A stretch of 64,000 bases of DNA from an uncultured Polaribacter sp. (lineage in GTDB: Bacteria; Bacteroidota; Bacteroidia; Flavobacteriales; Flavobacteriaceae): NCBI RefSeq assembly GCF_947503855.1, contig NZ_CANNFF010000002.1, forward strand, positions 186,001-250,000, read 5' to 3'. Positions 1-7,750 of this stretch are shown here, one piece after another (the first letter of the stretch is position 1; each line of letters starts with the position of its first letter). Position numbers and translations under genes: made by a program. The notes below the pieces were generated by a model. It did no database searches and was not told where the DNA came from. It saw only the letters and a list, made by a program, of their open reading frames with translations.

Positions 1-16
1 CAAGTACCGTTAATTA

Positions 17-376
17 TTATTTCAAATATTCATCAAAAGTTCCATCTGCATAAAAAACAACAATACGTTGTATTTTTTTTCCTGATGAAATATCAGAGTT
101 ATTAAATAAAGGTGGAGTAGGAGCTGTAGGTTGTGTTTTAGAAACTTGTTTTTTAGGAAAAACACCTGTGCCATTTAATAACCAATGGATATCAACATCT
201 ATAAATTCTGTAGTTACTTTTAAAATAAAATCTAAACTAGGTTTATTTCTGCCAGATAAAATATGAGAGATGCTAGAACGCTGCACACCTACTTTATCTG
301 CAAACATAGAAGCAGAAAGTTGATGATAATCCATAATCTTTTTTAGTCTTTCTGTAAAATCACTACTGTTTATCAT
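17..376 (-). CDS. XRE-family (Cro/CI-type) HTH transcriptional regulator
   Basis: A 119-residue DNA-binding protein. Residues about 8-62 form a Cro/CI-like helix-turn-helix, with the recognition-helix stretch VGVQRSSISHILSGRNKPS. A Pro/Thr-rich linker follows, then a short C-terminal tail ending YADGTFDEYLK, which I recall as a conserved feature of this flavobacterial group. It is transcribed away from the M14 peptidase gene. The region between the two holds four TTACA-N2-TGT(A/G)A dyads, one of them 18 bp from the ATG, so autoregulation is likely (inference). The ATG at 376 is the only sensible start. The ligand and regulon are unknown. Confidence 0.9.
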   Translation of the reverse strand: MINSSDFTERLKKIMDYHQLSASMFADKVGVQRSSISHILSGRNKPSLDFILKVTTEFIDVDIHWLLNGTGVFPKKQVSKTQPTAPTPPLFNNSDISSGKKIQRIVVFYADGTFDEYLK

Positions 377-393
377 TGTAAAACGCTATTGTA

Positions 394-405
394 TTACAAA
401 TGTAA
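394..405. promoter_or_regulatory. Operator-like dyad TTACAAATGTAA upstream of xre
   Basis: TTACAAATGTAA lies 18 bp upstream of the XRE start codon and is a TTACA/TGTAA dyad with a 2-bp centre. The motif TGTAAAAC(gc)TATTG occurs at 377 and again at 401, giving a 24-bp direct repeat next to the start. Its position fits an autorepression site for the XRE protein. That is inferred from position and symmetry only. Confidence 0.5.
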
Positions 406-579
406 AACTATTGATTTTAATGGCAAAGTTAAATTTTAAATTAAAATAAAAAAGGATATATATAATTAAATCTAAACTTTAAATAAAATACATAAAAACC
501 TAAAATTAAATGATTTAAGTTTTATATATAATTTTTTTCTATTGCATAAATTATTGAAAGTATGTAGGAAAACCATGTG

Positions 580-686
580 TTTACATGTTGTTTACAGAAG
601 TTAATTTTAAGGGCAAATTACATGTTTACATTTGTAATATTTTTAAAATTTACAATTGTAACTTTTTAGTTTGATTACAAATGTGA
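580..686. promoter_or_regulatory. Cluster of three TTACA-N2-TGT(A/G)A dyads plus half-sites
   Basis: Three dyads, TTACATTTGTAA (626-637), TTACAATTGTAA (650-661, a perfect palindrome) and TTACAAATGTGA (675-686), start 24 and 25 bp apart. Two TTTACA half-sites lie at 580 and 591. They share the sequence of the site next to the XRE start codon and sit just upstream of the M14 peptidase gene. This is the expected geometry for cooperative binding of a Cro/CI-type protein. The rest of the 377-723 gap is AT-rich, with no gene seen. Confidence 0.55.
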
Positions 687-723
687 TTGGTTTATTTTTA
701 CAAAATATTATTGCACCTTTACT

Positions 724-1782
724 ATGAGCTTACTATCTATAGAATTTTTAGAAACTATTTTTACAGAACAAAAAGAATCATCACTTTTTGGAAAATGGAT
801 TCGTTTTGAAGACATCCGAAATTTATTTGAAAAATATCAAAGTCTTTTTGAGGTTACACAAATAGGTACTTCAGAACAAGAAAGACCAATTTATCAACTT
901 AAAATAGGTTCTGGAGAAAAGAAAATATTATTATGGTCTCAAATGCATGGTAATGAAAGTACAGGAACCAGAGCTTTGTTTGATTTATTCAATTGTTTTA
1001 TAAATATAAAAAGTAATAATTTACAGTCTATTTTAAGAGAATGCACCTTGGTTTTTATCCCTATGCTAAATCCTGACGGTGCAGAAGTTTATACAAGAGT
1101 TAATGGAAACAATATAGACCTTAATAGAGATGCAGTAGATAGAAAAGCAAAAGAAAGTAAATTGTTACGTACTATTTTAGAAGGTTTTAATCCTGAATTT
1201 TGTTTCAATTTACATGATCAAAGAACCATTTTTAATGTAGAAAATACCAATAACCCAGCTACCATTTCTTTTTTAGCACCTTCAGAAGAGGAAACTAGAA
1301 TGCTTACAAAAGGCAGAATAGCCACAATGAATGTTATTGTAGCTATGAATACAATGTTGCAAAATATTATTCCCAATTGTGTTGGTAGGTATACAGATGA
1401 GTTTTACCCAACCGCAACAGGAGATAATTTTCAAAAATTAGGGTACAATACTATTTTGATAGAATCTGGTCATTTTCCAAATGATTATGTAAGAGAAGAA
1501 AGTAGAAAATATACTTTTTTCTCGATTTTACAAGGCTTGTATTACATTGCAAAAACATCAGAATTTAAAACTTACAAAACCTATTTTAACATTCCTAATA
1601 ACGATAAAGTATTTTATGATGTCATTCATAGGTACCCAAATTCAGAAAATGATGTTGCTTACCAATATCAAAATGAAATTAAAGACAATAAACTGATTGC
1701 TAAATTGGTAAAAGTTGATGAAAAATTGAAAAAAACCAATATTGGGCATCACGAAATCGTTTTCGAAAAGGATTTTTTTTAA
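724..1782 (+). CDS. M14-family zinc carboxypeptidase
   Basis: A 352-residue metallopeptidase of the M14 carboxypeptidase family. The zinc ligands are visible as H75-x-x-E78 (MHGNES) and H164 (NLHDQ). The substrate-binding segment NPDGAEVYTRVNGNNIDLNRD precedes the last ligand, and E247 (LIESGHF) is the catalytic glutamate. There is no signal peptide, so it is probably cytoplasmic and may trim peptides or amidated compounds. It stands alone after the XRE operator region, which suggests control by that regulator (inference). The exact substrate cannot be read from the sequence. Confidence 0.85.
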   Translation: MSLLSIEFLETIFTEQKESSLFGKWIRFEDIRNLFEKYQSLFEVTQIGTSEQERPIYQLKIGSGEKKILLWSQMHGNESTGTRALFDLFNCFINIKSNNLQSILRECTLVFIPMLNPDGAEVYTRVNGNNIDLNRDAVDRKAKESKLLRTILEGFNPEFCFNLHDQRTIFNVENTNNPATISFLAPSEEETRMLTKGRIATMNVIVAMNTMLQNIIPNCVGRYTDEFYPTATGDNFQKLGYNTILIESGHFPNDYVREESRKYTFFSILQGLYYIAKTSEFKTYKTYFNIPNNDKVFYDVIHRYPNSENDVAYQYQNEIKDNKLIAKLVKVDEKLKKTNIGHHEIVFEKDFF

Positions 1783-1801
1783 ATATTTCTCATTTTTATT
1801 C

Positions 1802-1831
1802 TTGTTTAGTTAAATTTAATTCATAGATTTG
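1802..1831 (+). promoter_or_regulatory. Flavobacterial promoter TTG-N19-TAGATTTG
   Basis: TTG at 1802-1804, a 19-bp spacer, then TAGATTTG at 1824-1831 match the Bacteroidetes sigma-A consensus (TTG, 17-23 bp, TAnnTTTG). Transcription would begin near 1837, about 22 bases before the Lrp start. It is the best-formed promoter I found in the window. Confidence 0.7.
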
Positions 1832-1858
1832 CTGCAATAATTGAATAATATATAAATT

Positions 1859-2338
1859 ATGAAAAAATTCATCTTAGACGAAATAGACCATCAGATCTTA
1901 GATATTTTAATTGAGAATGCAAGAACACCTTTTACAGACATCGCAAAACAGTTGTTAGTATCTGCAGGAACTATACATGTTCGTGTAAAAAAGATGGAAG
2001 ATGAAGGCATTATACAAGGCTCTACATTAACACTTAATTACGAAAAAATGGGGTATTCTTTTATAGCGCATGTAGGTGTTTTTTTAGAAAAAACTTCTAT
2101 GACGCAAAGTGTAATTGAAAACTTAAGACAAATACCAAACGTAACAGTAGCCTATGTTACAGCAGGAAAATATAATATTTTTTGTAAAGTAAGAGCAAAA
2201 AGCACTAACGATGCTAAAGATATCATTTATAAAATAGATGATGTACCAGGTGTTAATAGAACAGAAACCATGATTGCTTTAGAAGAAAGCATTAACGATA
2301 AGAAAAGAATGATGCATGCAATTTTTAAAGAGCTGTAA
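1859..2338 (+). CDS. Lrp/AsnC-family transcriptional regulator
   Basis: A 159-residue Lrp/AsnC regulator. The N-terminal winged HTH (about residues 5-55) opens with the family hallmark LDEIDHQILDIL and the stretch FTDIAKQLLVSAGTIHVRVKKM. The C-terminal RAM/ACT domain (about 70-145) binds amino acids and drives oligomerisation in the family. It is monocistronic, between a clear promoter and a hairpin terminator. Lrp proteins usually control amino-acid metabolism; the effector here is unknown. The degraded 2-oxoacid dehydrogenase gene just downstream may be chance. Confidence 0.92.
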   Translation: MKKFILDEIDHQILDILIENARTPFTDIAKQLLVSAGTIHVRVKKMEDEGIIQGSTLTLNYEKMGYSFIAHVGVFLEKTSMTQSVIENLRQIPNVTVAYVTAGKYNIFCKVRAKSTNDAKDIIYKIDDVPGVNRTETMIALEESINDKKRMMHAIFKEL

Positions 2339-2365
2339 ATAATTTTTCTTTCTTAAAGTATTCAG

Positions 2366-2402
2366 AAATCCTTACCATTTCAAATGATAAGGATTTTTTT
2401 AT
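2366..2402 (+). terminator. Rho-independent terminator after the lrp gene
   Basis: AAATCCTTA and TAAGGATTT form a stem closing a short AT-rich inner stem-loop, followed directly by a T run. It lies 28 bp after the Lrp stop codon. Confidence 0.75.
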
Positions 2403-2425
2403 AGATTCTATTTTTAAATTATTAA

Positions 2426-2572
2426 GTTTGTTTAGGTTGCAATATCATAGATACCCCTCTAAAAAGGGTGGCAAGTTTAGAAACGCCTATTCCTTTTGAT
2501 GCAAATTTAGAGCAACAATATTTAGGAAAAAGTCAATTAGAAAAAGCTATTTTATCAGTTTTAAACTATTAA
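2426..2572 (+). pseudogene. C-terminal remnant of a 2-oxoacid dehydrogenase E1-beta gene
   Basis: After an in-frame stop at 2423-2425, the frame reads through to TAA at 2570-2572. It encodes a peptide containing DTPLKRVASLETPIPFDANL and then EQQYLGKSQLEKAIL. This matches my memory of the extreme C-terminus of flavobacterial branched-chain 2-oxoacid dehydrogenase E1 (beta/transketolase C-terminal domain: RVASLDTPIPF ... LEQ-FL). There is no start codon, and only about 48 of several hundred codons survive. It is most likely the leftover of a deletion or rearrangement. Recognition is from memory and was not searched. Confidence 0.65.
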
Positions 2573-2604
2573 AATACTTATTTTTATAGCACACAAATCA
2601 TACT

Positions 2605-3609
2605 ATGAATAATAAACAAATCATCTTAAAAAATAGACCCAAAGGTTTCCCTGACGAAAATACTTGGCAATTAGAAGAAAACAAAGTTCCTGAGTTAGAA
2701 GAAGGCGAAATCTTGATTCAACATCATTATATCTCCTTAGATCCTGCCATGCGTGGTTGGATGAATGACACAAAATCATACATTCCACCTGTAGCATTAG
2801 ACCATGTAATGCGTGCAGGTGCCATTGGTAAAGTCATCAAAAATAACAACAATCCAAATTTTGATATTGGAGATTGTGTTACAAGTTGGGGTGGTGTGCA
2901 ACAATATTCGGTTTCTAATGGAGATGGTTGGTTTAAAGTTGATGAGAAATTAGCTACTATGCCAATGTATTTAGGCACTTTAGGCATGCCAGGTATGACA
3001 GCTTATTTTGGTATTTTAGAAGTAGGCAAGATAAAAAAAGGAGATATTGTGTTGGTTTCTGGTGCAGCAGGTGCTGTAGGTTCTATAGTTGGTCAAATTG
3101 CAAAAATTAAAGGTTGTACTGTAATTGGTATTGCTGGTGGGCAAGAAAAGTGCCATTACATTAAAAACGAATTAGGTTTTGATGAAGCTATCGATTATAA
3201 ATCAGAAAATATTTATTCTGCCTTAAAAAAGAAATGCCCACAGGGTATTGATGTGTATTTTGATAATGTAGGTGGCGTAATTTTAGATGCAGCTTTGTCT
3301 AAATTAAGAATGCATGCAAAAGTGGTTATTTGTGGTGCTATTTCTCAATACAATAACAAACACAAAATTAATGGTCCAAGCAATTATTTATCACTTTTGG
3401 TAACACGTTCTACCATGCAAGGAATGGTGGTTATGGATTATAGCAAAGATTTTGGAAAAGCGGCCAAAGAAATGAATACTTGGTTACAAGCAGGCACATT
3501 AAAATCTAGGGAAGATATTTACGAGGGAATTGAAAACTTTAGAGAAACCTACAACAGACTTTTCACAGGAGAAAAAAACGGTAAATTAGTTTTAAAAGTA
3601 ATAGAGTAG
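2605..3609 (+). CDS. Zinc-independent MDR-superfamily NADPH oxidoreductase (CurA-like)
   Basis: A 334-residue medium-chain reductase of the leukotriene B4 dehydrogenase/curcumin reductase group. The NADP-binding Rossmann motif SGAAGAVGSIVGQIAK lies around residues 151-166, and the motif GVDVYFDNVGG-like (GIDVYFDNVGG) follows near 215. Zinc ligands are absent, as expected for this branch. Homologues reduce the double bond of alpha,beta-unsaturated ketones and aldehydes with NADPH. The next small gene starts on the last base of this stop codon (TAGTG), so the two are probably co-translated. The exact substrate is unknown. Confidence 0.88.
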   Translation: MNNKQIILKNRPKGFPDENTWQLEENKVPELEEGEILIQHHYISLDPAMRGWMNDTKSYIPPVALDHVMRAGAIGKVIKNNNNPNFDIGDCVTSWGGVQQYSVSNGDGWFKVDEKLATMPMYLGTLGMPGMTAYFGILEVGKIKKGDIVLVSGAAGAVGSIVGQIAKIKGCTVIGIAGGQEKCHYIKNELGFDEAIDYKSENIYSALKKKCPQGIDVYFDNVGGVILDAALSKLRMHAKVVICGAISQYNNKHKINGPSNYLSLLVTRSTMQGMVVMDYSKDFGKAAKEMNTWLQAGTLKSREDIYEGIENFRETYNRLFTGEKNGKLVLKVIE

Positions 3610-3794
3610 TGGAGCAAGAACATTTTTTTCAATGCCCATATTGTTGGGAAGAAATTTCGATGATTTTAGATAGTAGCGTAAGACAGCAAACTTATATAGA
3701 AGATTGCGAAGTTTGTTGCAATCCTATAGAAATTACACCCACTTTTGAAGCTGGAGAAATAATAGCCTTTGAAGCTAGATCTATAGAACAATAA
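3609..3794 (+). CDS. CPxCG-type cysteine-rich small zinc-ribbon protein
   Basis: A 61-residue protein with two cysteine pairs, CPYC near residue 9 and CEVC followed by Cys near residue 33, spaced like a small zinc ribbon. This family (CPXCG motif-containing protein) is widespread in proteobacteria and bacteroidetes and has no assigned function. The start is a GTG that overlaps the upstream TAG by one base, so translation is probably coupled to the reductase. No signal peptide is present. Confidence 0.8.
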   Translation: MEQEHFFQCPYCWEEISMILDSSVRQQTYIEDCEVCCNPIEITPTFEAGEIIAFEARSIEQ

Positions 3795-3813
3795 TTTTTT
3801 TAGAAGCTACTTC

Positions 3814-3931
3814 CTGCTTTCAGCACTCGCTTTTTTTAGTTTTGTTCTCGTTACAAATCCCGATAAAATCGGGATTCACTCGAACTGACAACTAAAAAAG
3901 AGCTCAAACAGATGCTTCAATCAGGGCTAAA
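3814..3931. repeat. Dispersed stem-loop repeat, copy A (inverted orientation)
   Basis: Read on the minus strand it contains GATTGAAGCATCTGTTTGAGC, T-run, core, A-run, GCGAGTGCTGAAAGC, closely matching copy C at 53931-54003. The core holds a strong hairpin, AATCCCGAT/ATCGGGATT (3856-3876), inside a longer CTTTTTTTAGTT/AACTAAAAAAG stem. It lies between two convergent genes, where it could act as a bidirectional terminator or REP-like element. Confidence 0.65.
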
Positions 3932-4002
3932 CTTGTTTGTTAGCTTTATTTCTAATAGTAAAAATATTGCTGTATTAATAAGGTTTTTTGCAAATTACTG
4001 CA

Positions 4003-4710
4003 TTATATTTCCAAAGGATTTTCCCAAGAAAAATGTTCAAAAATCGTTATCCAATCTTTAGGAAAATCTGCTTTTAAGTGAAGTTTTTGTGCAGTAAAAG
4101 GATGCGTAAACTCAAGTTTGCCAGCATGTAAAAACAAATTTTTACAATTAAAATTTTCTGTAAACATTAGATCATGATTTTTATCACCATATTTTGCATC
4201 ACCAATTAAAGGGTGACTAATTTTATTAGCATGCACTCTTAATTGATGCATTCTACCTGTTTTTGGGTGTAATTCCACCAAACTGTAACGAGAAGTATCA
4301 TAAGGTTTTACAGGAATGTCTAAGGTAACGTTTGCTAATGTTTTTAGGTGTGTTAGTGCATCTTTATGTACGTTTGCATCCCGTCCTTTTACTGGCGTAT
4401 TTATTATTTTTATTTCTGGAGCAAAACCACGCACCACACCAAAATATGTTTTTTGTATTGTGTTATTGGTAAACATCTCTTGAAATTTGGCGACAAAACT
4501 CTTGTTCTTTGCCAATAAAATAATACCAGACGTTTTTCTATCTAATCTGTGTATAGGATAGGTTTTTATTCCTTTTTCAGTCTCAATCTGTTGTAAAAGC
4601 GAAGTTTCATCAGCAACATTTCTAGAATGAAAAGCGTGATGCACTAACATATTATTGGGTTTGCTAACGCATAATATGTATTGATCTTCAAAAATAACAG
4701 CTACATTCAT
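4003..4710 (-). CDS. RluA-family pseudouridine synthase, TruC-like
   Basis: A 235-residue pseudouridine synthase. The RluA-family motif HRLDRKTSG (H54-R-L-D57) supplies the catalytic Asp57; later motifs include PKTGRMHQLRVH and HPLIGDAKYGD. There is no N-terminal S4 domain. The short length and the FED-x-CVSKPNNMLVH opening match the TruC type, which modifies uridine 65 of some tRNAs, better than RluC or RluD. The target assignment is inference; the enzyme class is secure. It converges on the CurA/CPxCG pair. Confidence 0.85.
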   Translation of the reverse strand: MNVAVIFEDQYILCVSKPNNMLVHHAFHSRNVADETSLLQQIETEKGIKTYPIHRLDRKTSGIILLAKNKSFVAKFQEMFTNNTIQKTYFGVVRGFAPEIKIINTPVKGRDANVHKDALTHLKTLANVTLDIPVKPYDTSRYSLVELHPKTGRMHQLRVHANKISHPLIGDAKYGDKNHDLMFTENFNCKNLFLHAGKLEFTHPFTAQKLHLKADFPKDWITIFEHFSWENPLEI

Positions 4711-5292
4711 TTTTGTTTTTTAGAGCTCAAAAATAGTATTTAATTTGTTGAAAGCGCATTTAAATACATTTTAAAATATTTGATATATACTAATAATGGT
4801 ACTTGAACTACTACTAAGTATGCAAGTATATGAAAAGCTATAATGAAGAGGCAATACAGGTTTCAATCTTCAAAAAAAATAGTGATTATAAAATCATATT
4901 ATAAGGTTATCACTCAAAAACAATGCTGTTTATAGTTTCTATTTTTAAAAGTTTATTATTATACACAAAAAACGATGGGTTATTGTATTCTATTTATAAT
5001 CTCAAAAAAAACTATTTAACATAATATAAATTATAATACAAATAGTGAACAGTTTATAAAAAATAATGTTTAAAGCAATTTTAACTAATATCACTTAAAA
5101 GATTTTTAAACTTATCTCTATAAATAGTATAATAAATAAATAAATTTATAGATTATGTAAAGTACTTAGTTATTTGTCATTTCAGCTGGCAATAAAGAAA
5201 TTAAATTTAGAGGTTGTTTTAGCTTTGTCTATTTTTGGTTTGTTGTGTGGTTTTACCAGTTACAAACTAACAAATGTTAAAAGGCAATTTTG
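4711..5292. other. 582-bp AT-rich gap, no gene recognised
   Basis: Only short, unconvincing frames occur here (the longest starting with ATG is about 30 codons, near 4842). No tRNA, strong hairpin, recognisable repeat or good promoter box was seen. It separates the 5' end of the pseudouridine synthase gene from the 3' end of the MFS gene, so it must contain the former's promoter. Confidence 0.5.
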
Positions 5293-6603
5293 TTAATATA
5301 TTTTTGAAGGTTTTTCAACTTTAAAAGAACCAAAACTTAAAAAGACTAAAAAACCAATTAACAAATAAGAAATATAACTATAACTGCCTAGTTTTGTAAA
5401 ACAATAACTCATCAAACTTGGGGCTAAAGCACTTGCAATCACTAAAAAACTCATAACTTTCCCTGTAATTTCACCCAAGTATTTTCTACCGAAATAACGA
5501 GGCCACGAAACAGCGTTTACCACCGCAAAAAAGCCACTATAAAAGCCTAAACCAATTATTAATAAATAAATTCCGAAATTGGTACCAAGGTTTAATAAAC
5601 CAAATGCAGCTAAAAAACCACTACAAAGCATCGCAAATAAATAGAATTTATGAGCTATATAATCACTTAAAACATTGGCAATTGTAGAAATACAAATGGC
5701 AATAATAGAAATGGGTAAAAATATCGAAATAGCATCGTTTTTTGTGTATTGAAAACTTTCAAAAATAGACACTACATGAAATGTAAAGCCTGTAATAAAA
5801 AAGCTGTTAAATGCTAGAGCCATTCCAAACATCCAAAAAGCGCGTGTTTTTTTTGCTTCTTTTAGCGTAAAATTTATTTCTGTGGGTATTTGCGTTTTCT
5901 TATTTTTTTGATGACTTTTAATTCCATCGGGTATCAATCCAAAATCTTCTGGTTTATTTCTATAGAATTGTAAAATAAAAAAACAAAAAATAAATAGCGA
6001 ACATGCTAAAATTTGCCAACTTAGCTCCCATCCATTATGATCTATTAAATAATTAATTAAAATTGGTGAGCTAGAAAATCCTAAAGAAATGGTTATACTG
6101 CTTATAGAATTTATTTTACCTCTATTGCTATCAAACCAAATCATTACCATATTTCTAGAAGCCATTGTTAATACGCCTTGACCAAAAAAACGAATTAAAA
6201 AAAACAGAAAACAAAGTAGTAAGAAGGGTACAACCCAAGAATTGGTGGTAAATAAATCTTTTATAAAACCACTAATACTATCTAAAAACGAGAATATAAA
6301 TAAAGATACACCTAAAGAAAAAGCTGCAAAAACAGCAACAAATCTGGCACCAAATAAATCGAATAATTTACCAGCTTTTGTTACAAAAAAGGCGCTTATT
6401 AAAGTTCCAATCATATATGCATTACTAAACTGATTTCTAGTTAAACCTAAAGCATCTTTTACAGGGTCTGTAAATACAGAAACTCCAACTGTTTGACCAG
6501 GAGTGCTAAATAAAATACCAATACTACCAAAAAGCACAATGGCATAACCATAAAAAAAAGGAAACTTTTTAGGACGTATAAAAGAAAACTTATTAGGATT
6601 CAT
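5293..6603 (-). CDS. MFS transporter (oxalate/formate antiporter-like)
   Basis: A protein of about 436 residues with twelve predicted membrane segments in two groups of six, separated by a basic cytoplasmic loop (DGIKSHQKNKKTQ). Between TM2 and TM3 is the MFS-type stretch GKLFDLFGARF. The overall layout recalls OFA-type monocarboxylate or organic-anion transporters. A TTG lies one codon upstream; ATG at 6603 is preferred. It follows the EamA gene by 15 bp on the same strand, so the two probably share a transcript. The substrate cannot be deduced. Confidence 0.85.
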   Translation of the reverse strand: MNPNKFSFIRPKKFPFFYGYAIVLFGSIGILFSTPGQTVGVSVFTDPVKDALGLTRNQFSNAYMIGTLISAFFVTKAGKLFDLFGARFVAVFAAFSLGVSLFIFSFLDSISGFIKDLFTTNSWVVPFLLLCFLFFLIRFFGQGVLTMASRNMVMIWFDSNRGKINSISSITISLGFSSSPILINYLIDHNGWELSWQILACSLFIFCFFILQFYRNKPEDFGLIPDGIKSHQKNKKTQIPTEINFTLKEAKKTRAFWMFGMALAFNSFFITGFTFHVVSIFESFQYTKNDAISIFLPISIIAICISTIANVLSDYIAHKFYLFAMLCSGFLAAFGLLNLGTNFGIYLLIIGLGFYSGFFAVVNAVSWPRYFGRKYLGEITGKVMSFLVIASALAPSLMSYCFTKLGSYSYISYLLIGFLVFLSFGSFKVEKPSKIY

Positions 6604-6618
6604 CAATTATTATAGTTG

Positions 6619-7512
6619 TTATCTTCTTTTTCTTGAGGTTATAAAGTATACACCAGTTAATAATATAGCTGATGCTATTATAGACTGAGTACTTAATTTT
6701 TCATCTAAAAAATACCAACCCATAAAAAGTGCAATTACAGGATTTACATAAGCAGATGTTGCTACTTTTTCTGTAGATACGACTTTTAAAAGGTAATTAA
6801 ATGCTGTAAAAGCCACTATACCTCCTAAAAAGATTAACAAAAACATAGAGATTTGTACGTTCGTACTCCATTGTAAAGGTGATGTCCATGTTTCTTTAAA
6901 AAGTAAACTTAGTATTGCCAAAACCACACCAGCAATAGCCATTTGATAACCAGTGCTTACCAAAGAGTTTTTAAGTAAAATTGCTTTTGAAACAAAAACA
7001 CTACCATAACTCCACCCTAAAACACAACCCATCATAACTAGAATTCCTAAAAGAGTATTCTCTGACGTTACTAACTCTTGCTGACTGATGAGTAAATACA
7101 TACCAAAAATACCCAAACAAACCCCAATAATAGATTTTTTCTGCATGGGTTTTTGATCTAAAATTCGCAGTATTAGCAAAACAAAAAGAGGCTGTGTAGA
7201 AGCAATTAGGGCTGCAAAACCACTATCTACAAATTGTAAAGCCCAAACAAACACACTGTTACCCAATATTAAAAAGAACAAAGAAGCTATTGCTGTGTTT
7301 TTTAGTTCTTTTTTAGTAATTTTTAAAGAAGCCTTAAATATTTTAGCTAAAGTTAGCATTAATATACCTGCCGTAGAAAAACGTATAGATGCCAAAAAAA
7401 AAGGGGGCAATTCTGTAACTGCGACTTTATTAAATAAATAAGTAGAGCCCCAAATAATATAAATAGATAAAAATGCTATAATTATAAAAACTTGGGTTTT
7501 TGTTAAGTTCAT
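6619..7512 (-). CDS. EamA/DMT-family permease
   Basis: A 297-residue protein with ten predicted membrane helices formed by two EamA repeats (about residues 8-140 and 155-292). The family signatures IIWGSTYLFNK in the first helix and LIASTQPLFVLLI at the end of the first repeat are clear. EamA permeases of the drug/metabolite superfamily export amino acids and other metabolites. It is the first gene of a probable two-gene operon with the MFS transporter, which suggests a paired export or exchange role, but the solute is unknown. Confidence 0.88.
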   Translation of the reverse strand: MNLTKTQVFIIIAFLSIYIIWGSTYLFNKVAVTELPPFFLASIRFSTAGILMLTLAKIFKASLKITKKELKNTAIASLFFLILGNSVFVWALQFVDSGFAALIASTQPLFVLLILRILDQKPMQKKSIIGVCLGIFGMYLLISQQELVTSENTLLGILVMMGCVLGWSYGSVFVSKAILLKNSLVSTGYQMAIAGVVLAILSLLFKETWTSPLQWSTNVQISMFLLIFLGGIVAFTAFNYLLKVVSTEKVATSAYVNPVIALFMGWYFLDEKLSTQSIIASAILLTGVYFITSRKRR

Positions 7513-7750
7513 TTTCTAAAATTGAAGTTGCAAAATTACTATTAAAAATAAATGTACACTCATTAATATCAAATTTAAATGCAGCCAAATAATTGTTTAT
7601 TTTTAAAAAAAATCAAATTCTAAGTTCAAGCAATAAGTGCAACAGATAAATATAAATATATGAATTTAAAAACCGTATTATAAATACATATTAAACTTTC
7701 TATTTTACTATTTTTTTAAAATTACTTGTATAATATTGCAAGCGTTTATG

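Noticed and set aside
3814..3931. CRISPR-like or riboswitch-like structure
   Set aside because: There is only one inverted element here and no regularly spaced repeat-spacer pattern. The sequence matches the two other dispersed copies, so a repeat family explains it better.
4842..4934. 30-codon frame in the 4.7-5.3 kb gap
   Set aside because: Too short, no conserved feature, ordinary for AT-rich spacer.
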